Source of the DNA: Vallitalea longa
Lineage (GTDB): Bacteria > Bacillota > Clostridia > Lachnospirales > Vallitaleaceae
Reading direction: 5' to 3'
NCBI RefSeq assembly: GCF_027923465.1
Contig: NZ_BRLB01000020.1
Location: 32,518-96,517, forward strand
Length of the DNA: 64,000 bases
Below are positions 60,817 through 64,000 of the stretch, in pieces. Every line of letters starts with the position of its first letter. The first letter of the stretch is position 1. The translations under genes were made by a program, and so were the position numbers. Below the pieces are notes generated by a model that searched no databases, was not told the DNA's origin, and worked only from the letters and a program-made list of their open reading frames with translations.

Positions 60817-61815
60817 ATGGCGGCTGTATCTGTTTTGGGTGCAGGAAGCTGGGGAACGGCTTTAGCTATATTACTAAACAGTAACGGACATAATGTTACC
60901 ATATGGTCCATTATTGAAGACGAAGTAAAAGAATTAAATGAAACAAGAGAGAATAAATCAAAACTTCCAGGTATACATATTCCACAAGATATCACTATAA
61001 CCAACAGTCTTGAAGAAGCGATTGATGATAAAGAATTACTTGTCATGGCTGTTCCTTCAAAATTTGTTAGAAATACAGCAAAGATGATGAAGCAGTTTGT
61101 TAGGGAAGATCAGATTATTGTTAACGTTGCAAAAGGTTTAGAAGATACTACACTATATACTTTGGCTCATGTTATTGGTGAAGAAATGCCTAATAATCAT
61201 ATTGCAGTATTATCTGGTCCAAGTCATGCTGAAGAAGTATCGAGGAATATACCAACTACTTGTGTTGCAGGTTCTAAAGACCATGAAACAGCTAAAAAAG
61301 TACAAGATATTTTTATGAACTCTAATTTTAGAGTATATACAAGTTCTGATGTAACAGGTATAGAAATGGGAGGAGCACTTAAGAATGTTATTGCTCTGGC
61401 TGCTGGAATTTCTGATGGTATAGGATACGGCGATAATACCAAGGCTGCACTTATGACAAGAGGTATAACAGAGATTAGCAGGTTAGGTATTGCTATGGGT
61501 GCTGATGAACAGACTTTCAGTGGATTATCTGGTATAGGAGATTTGATTGTAACATGTACAAGTATGCACAGCCGTAATAGAAGAGCTGGTATATTAATAG
61601 GAAAAGGGTACAAATTGCAAGAAGCACTAGATGAAGTTAAGATGGTAGTCGAAGGTGTATACACAGCAAAAGCGGCCCTTGATCTATCTATTAAATATAA
61701 AGTTGAAATGCCCATAATCAGACAGGTCAATGAAGTACTGTTTGGTGGTAAGGAAACTAAGAAGGCTGTTCAGGATTTGATGATTAGAGATAAGAAAATT
61801 GAATATACAAATTGA
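60817..61815 (+). CDS. gpsA: NAD(P)-dependent glycerol-3-phosphate dehydrogenase
   Basis: It reduces dihydroxyacetone phosphate to sn-glycerol 3-phosphate. NAD(P) motif VLGAGSWGTALAILL; VAKGLEDTTLYTLA; LSGPSHAEEVSRNIPT; GALKNVIALAAGISDGIGYGDN in pieces (catalytic Lys), and GLSGIGDLIVTCTS and SRNRRAG. Length 332 aa. ATG 60817 is 6 nt after GAGAGGTG; GTG 60808 is within the RBS. Confidence 0.97.
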   Translation: MAAVSVLGAGSWGTALAILLNSNGHNVTIWSIIEDEVKELNETRENKSKLPGIHIPQDITITNSLEEAIDDKELLVMAVPSKFVRNTAKMMKQFVREDQIIVNVAKGLEDTTLYTLAHVIGEEMPNNHIAVLSGPSHAEEVSRNIPTTCVAGSKDHETAKKVQDIFMNSNFRVYTSSDVTGIEMGGALKNVIALAAGISDGIGYGDNTKAALMTRGITEISRLGIAMGADEQTFSGLSGIGDLIVTCTSMHSRNRRAGILIGKGYKLQEALDEVKMVVEGVYTAKAALDLSIKYKVEMPIIRQVNEVLFGGKETKKAVQDLMIRDKKIEYTN

Positions 61816-61829
61816 TTTAATATAAGACT

Positions 61830-61875
61830 CCCCTTGGATAGACAGTAAATAATTATTTATCCAAGGGGATTTATT
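61830..61875 (+). terminator. gpsA terminator
   Basis: CCCCTTGGATA (61830-61840) pairs exactly with TATCCAAGGGG (61858-61868) around a 17-nt loop, followed by ATTTATT. Confidence 0.75.
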
Positions 61876-61876
61876 A

Positions 61877-61907
61877 TGAATCAATAGGGACAGTCCCCAA
61901 TGATTCA
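61877..61907. repeat. 31-bp palindromic repeat, copy 1
   Basis: It starts TGAATCAATAGGGAC and ends GTCCCCAATGATTCA: a near-palindrome with arms TGAATCA/TGATTCA and GGGAC/GTCCC. It equals the copy at 62355-62385 at 27 of 31 positions. Confidence 0.8.
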
Positions 61908-62001
61908 ATATAATTCAGCAACTGTTTCTAGTTATATAATTATTTTTTAACATACCGTATCATTTCAAAATAAAGGAGTATAATAAAGGAGGTTATATGT
62001 A

Positions 62002-62289
62002 ATGAAGAGTAAAAACATAAGATTAATCTTTGGATTCATATTTTTTATAATAGGTGGAGTAATATATGAATTTGAAAGATATCTGTATGTATTGATATGG
62101 AGGACAAGAAGTGATGCATTAATTAACTTAGGGGATGGACCCGCTAATTTTGCCCCTATTTTCAGTAATATAGTTGATTTTCGAACTAGCCCAAGTGTAG
62201 GAGATAACAAAATAGCAATAGCTTTTTTTATTATCGGTATTGTTCTTATTATAAGCAGTTTTTTTGGCGAAAGACATAAAATAAAATAG
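62002..62289 (+). CDS. small membrane protein (95 aa), function unknown
   Basis: Two membrane helices (IRLIFGFIFFIIGGVIYEF and IAIAFFIIGIVLIISSFF) flank a ~45-residue loop with GDGPANFAPIFSN and TSPSVGD; both ends are basic. No family recognised. AAAGGAGG lies 9-10 nt before ATG 62002; an earlier ATG (61996) hits a stop at once. It lies between the two 31-bp palindromes and has its own terminator, so it may be a small accessory gene inserted between gpsA and spoIVA. Confidence 0.75.
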   Translation: MKSKNIRLIFGFIFFIIGGVIYEFERYLYVLIWRTRSDALINLGDGPANFAPIFSNIVDFRTSPSVGDNKIAIAFFIIGIVLIISSFFGERHKIK

Positions 62290-62306
62290 TTGTTTTTACA
62301 TAACTC

Positions 62307-62341
62307 AGCCTTCTTGATAATAATCTATTATCAAGAAGGCT
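62307..62341 (+). terminator. terminator after the small membrane protein gene
   Basis: AGCCTTCTTGATAA (62307-62320) pairs perfectly with TTATCAAGAAGGCT (62328-62341); 7-nt loop, weak U-tract. Confidence 0.7.
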
Positions 62342-62354
62342 ATAATTATCTGGT

Positions 62355-62385
62355 TGAATCAAAAAGGACCGTCCCCATTGATTCA
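62355..62385. repeat. 31-bp palindromic repeat, copy 2
   Basis: It starts TGAATCAAAAAGGACC and ends GTCCCCATTGATTCA. Same orientation as copy 1 and 27/31 identical. Confidence 0.8.
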
Positions 62386-62404
62386 TAAAATATATATATA
62401 GGCT

Positions 62405-62433
62405 GTCATAATCCAACATATATATCATATATT
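62405..62433 (+). promoter_or_regulatory. possible sigma-E promoter of spoIVA
   Basis: GTCATAA (62405-62411) and CATATATT (62426-62433), spaced about 14-15 bp, resemble the sigma-E -35 (ATA) and -10 (CATA..T) elements. spoIVA is sigma-E controlled in B. subtilis. The surrounding DNA is so AT-rich that a chance match is possible. Confidence 0.35.
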
Positions 62434-62465
62434 TATATATAAGAATACTTATAGGGAGGATATAT

Positions 62466-63947
62466 ATGTTGGGAGAGTACGATATTTATAAAGATATTAG
62501 AGCTAGAACAAACGGAGAAATTTATATGGGAGTGGTAGGACCCGTTAGAACAGGTAAATCTACATTCATCAAAAGATTCATGGATTTATTAGTGTTGCCT
62601 AATATAGAAAATGTACATAGCAAGGAAAGAACACAGGATGAGCTTCCTCAAAGCGCAGCTGGAAAGACAATAATGACTACAGAGCCTAAGTTCATTCCTC
62701 AAGAAGCTGCAACAGTTACATTATCTGATGATGTTGAATTCAATGTAAGAATGATTGATTGTGTTGGGTATATGGTTGAAGGAGCTACAGGACATCTTGA
62801 GAATGATGAAGAAAGAAAAGTAAAAACACCTTGGTTCAATTATGATATTCCATTCACTCAAGCGGCTGAAATAGGAACTAAAAAGGTTATTAACGATCAT
62901 TCGACTTTAGGAATCGTTGTAACTGCTGATGGTTCATTTGGAGAAATACCAAGAGAGAATTATATAGAGGCAGAAGAGAGAACAATTGACGAGTTGAAGA
63001 AATTGAATAAACCTTACGTTGTGATTCTGAATTCCCTTAGACCATATTCAGACGATACTACTTTGACAGCATCTGAATTGGAAGATAAATATAATGTTCC
63101 TGTATTACCTGTTAACTGTGACCAGTTGAAAAAAGAAGATGTCATTAAAATATTAGAAAGCGTTTTATTGGAATTCCCATTATCAGAAGTTAATTTCAAT
63201 GTACCTAAATGGATTGAAATGCTAGACAATGACCATTGGTTAAAAGCTTCATTAATTGATTCAGTAAAAGATATCATGTGTTCAGTTGATGCAATCAGAG
63301 ACCTTAAAAAAGAAGATACCCTAATTGTAGAAAATGAATATATAACTAAAGTAAAATTAGATAAGATTGACCTATCCACAGGATGTGCAGATGTTGACAT
63401 CAACTTTAATGATGACTATTACTATGATATTCTAAGTGACCTCATGGGAACTGAAATAAAAGGTGAATATCAATTCATGTCACTAATCAAGAAATTAGGT
63501 AGAGTAAAAGAAGAATACGATAAAGTATCAGCAGCACTTAATGAAGTAAAAGCAAAAGGTTATGGAATTGTTACACCAATGGTTGATGAATTATCATTGC
63601 AAGAACCAGAAATCGTAAAACAAGGCAATAAATTCGGTGTTAAATTAAAAGCGAGTGCACCAACCATTCATATGATCAAATGTGATATCCAGACAGAAGT
63701 TTCACCAATAGTAGGAACAGAAAAACAAAGTGAAGAACTTCTTAACTATTTGATGAGTGAATTCGAAACCGATCCAACTAAGATATGGGATACTAATCTT
63801 TTCGGAAAATCGTTACATGATCTAGTTAATGATGGCCTTCAGAACAAGATCTATAGAATGCCTGATGATGCTAGAGACAAATTGCAGGAGACATTGCAGA
63901 AAATCGTTAATGATGCCAATGGAGGAATTGTTTGTATTATAATCTAG
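62466..63947 (+). CDS. spoIVA: stage IV sporulation protein A (spore coat morphogenetic ATPase)
   Basis: SpoIVA polymerises on the forespore surface in an ATP-dependent way and founds the coat. The N-terminal ATPase domain, related to TRAFAC GTPases, has VVGPVRTGKSTFIKRF (Walker A), TIMTTEPKFIPQEA, MIDCVGYMVEGATGH and TADGSFGEIPRENY. A middle and a C-terminal domain follow, ending with GGIVCIII; a short hydrophobic end of this kind is typical. Length 493 aa. GGGAGG lies 7 nt before ATG 62466. The der-plsY-gpsA-spoIVA order is conserved in Firmicutes. Nothing supportable is seen in 63948-64000. Confidence 0.97.
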   Translation: MLGEYDIYKDIRARTNGEIYMGVVGPVRTGKSTFIKRFMDLLVLPNIENVHSKERTQDELPQSAAGKTIMTTEPKFIPQEAATVTLSDDVEFNVRMIDCVGYMVEGATGHLENDEERKVKTPWFNYDIPFTQAAEIGTKKVINDHSTLGIVVTADGSFGEIPRENYIEAEERTIDELKKLNKPYVVILNSLRPYSDDTTLTASELEDKYNVPVLPVNCDQLKKEDVIKILESVLLEFPLSEVNFNVPKWIEMLDNDHWLKASLIDSVKDIMCSVDAIRDLKKEDTLIVENEYITKVKLDKIDLSTGCADVDINFNDDYYYDILSDLMGTEIKGEYQFMSLIKKLGRVKEEYDKVSAALNEVKAKGYGIVTPMVDELSLQEPEIVKQGNKFGVKLKASAPTIHMIKCDIQTEVSPIVGTEKQSEELLNYLMSEFETDPTKIWDTNLFGKSLHDLVNDGLQNKIYRMPDDARDKLQETLQKIVNDANGGIVCIII

Positions 63948-64000
63948 AATATGGGTATAATAATAAATGACGTAAGGTACTTATTATGAAGACACCTAAG

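Noticed and set aside
61684..61908. Minus-strand frame of 74 aa over gpsA and its terminator
   Set aside because: No RBS, overlaps a conserved gene and a terminator, no recognisable product.
62405..62460. Strong claim of a sigma-E promoter for spoIVA
   Set aside because: The region is almost pure A/T with several equivalent matches; kept only as a low-confidence site.
63948..64000. Start of a further gene at ATG 63986
   Set aside because: No ribosome binding site and only five codons before the window ends.

Overview
The window is a 64 kb stretch of chromosome from a low-GC, spore-forming, anaerobe-like Firmicute of the class Clostridia. The evidence is AT-rich DNA, strong AGGAGG-type ribosome binding sites with frequent TTG and GTG starts, a methionine T-box leader, an alpha/beta-type SASP, spoIVA, ylbJ, pta-ackA, and a gene order (remA-gmk-rpoZ-priA-def-fmt-rsmB-rlmN-stp-prkC-rsgA-rpe-thiN; asp23-fakA-recG; rsmD-coaD; plsX-acpP-rnc-smc-ftsY-ylxM-ffh-rpsP-khpA-rimM-trmD-rplS-lepB-rbgA-rnhB) typical of the group. 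A lineage near Lachnospirales/Vallitalea would fit, but that placement is an impression, not a measurement. Nearly everything is core housekeeping DNA. I see no phage, insertion sequence, CRISPR array, rRNA or tRNA gene.

Layout. 1-1809: end of gatA and all of gatB. 1810-4520: the one clearly accessory stretch, with a 56-aa cysteine-rich protein, a zinc-ribbon/AAC(3) acetyltransferase fusion, two lipoproteins and a 3 x 64 bp tandem array of hairpin units abutting the 3' end of rqcH. 4519-6261: rqcH (ribosome quality control). 6262-8085: citrate synthase with a two-promoter control region. 8086-10705: a methionine-type T-box leader and an unusual methionyl-tRNA synthetase. 10802-13018: yicC-remA-gmk-rpoZ. 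13047-14306: a DUF815 ATPase on the minus strand. 14571-26306: a long priA-to-thiN run covering protein maturation, rRNA modification, the PASTA kinase/phosphatase pair and RsgA. 26420-26805: a tiny membrane protein and rpmB. 27080-31300: asp23-like, fakA, recG. 31487-33479: SASP, rsmD, coaD and a coiled-coil protein. 33490-35790 (minus): ylbJ, tmcAL. 36096-38320: pta-ackA. 38454-41347: yceD-rpmF, then plsX-acpP-rnc. 41658-52405: smc, ftsY, ylxM-ffh, rpsP-khpA, rimM-trmD, rplS, lepB, rbgA. 52573-58832: an HD-domain protein, rnhB, a FliK-like/FlhB-C-like pair, yraN, pgeF and a DUF512 protein. 58846-61815: der-plsY-gpsA. 62002-63947: a small membrane protein between two copies of a 31-bp palindrome, then spoIVA.

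The genes mostly serve translation and its quality control (GatB, MetG, Def, Fmt, RqcH, rRNA/tRNA methylases, ribosomal proteins, RbgA, Der), protein export (Ffh, FtsY, LepB), phospholipid synthesis (PlsX, AcpP, PlsY, GpsA, possibly FakA), acetate/citrate metabolism and sporulation. No complete novel system is visible. The best leads are the zinc-ribbon/AAC(3) fusion, a palindrome with core TTGTATACAA overlapping the -35 boxes of both the citrate synthase and pta promoters, the tandem hairpin array beside rqcH, the KMSKS-less MetG, and the orphan FliK/FlhB-C pair. Several start codons were moved from the longest reading frame to one that fits a ribosome binding site; each entry says so. All family assignments rest on recognised motifs and recalled homologues, not on database searches.
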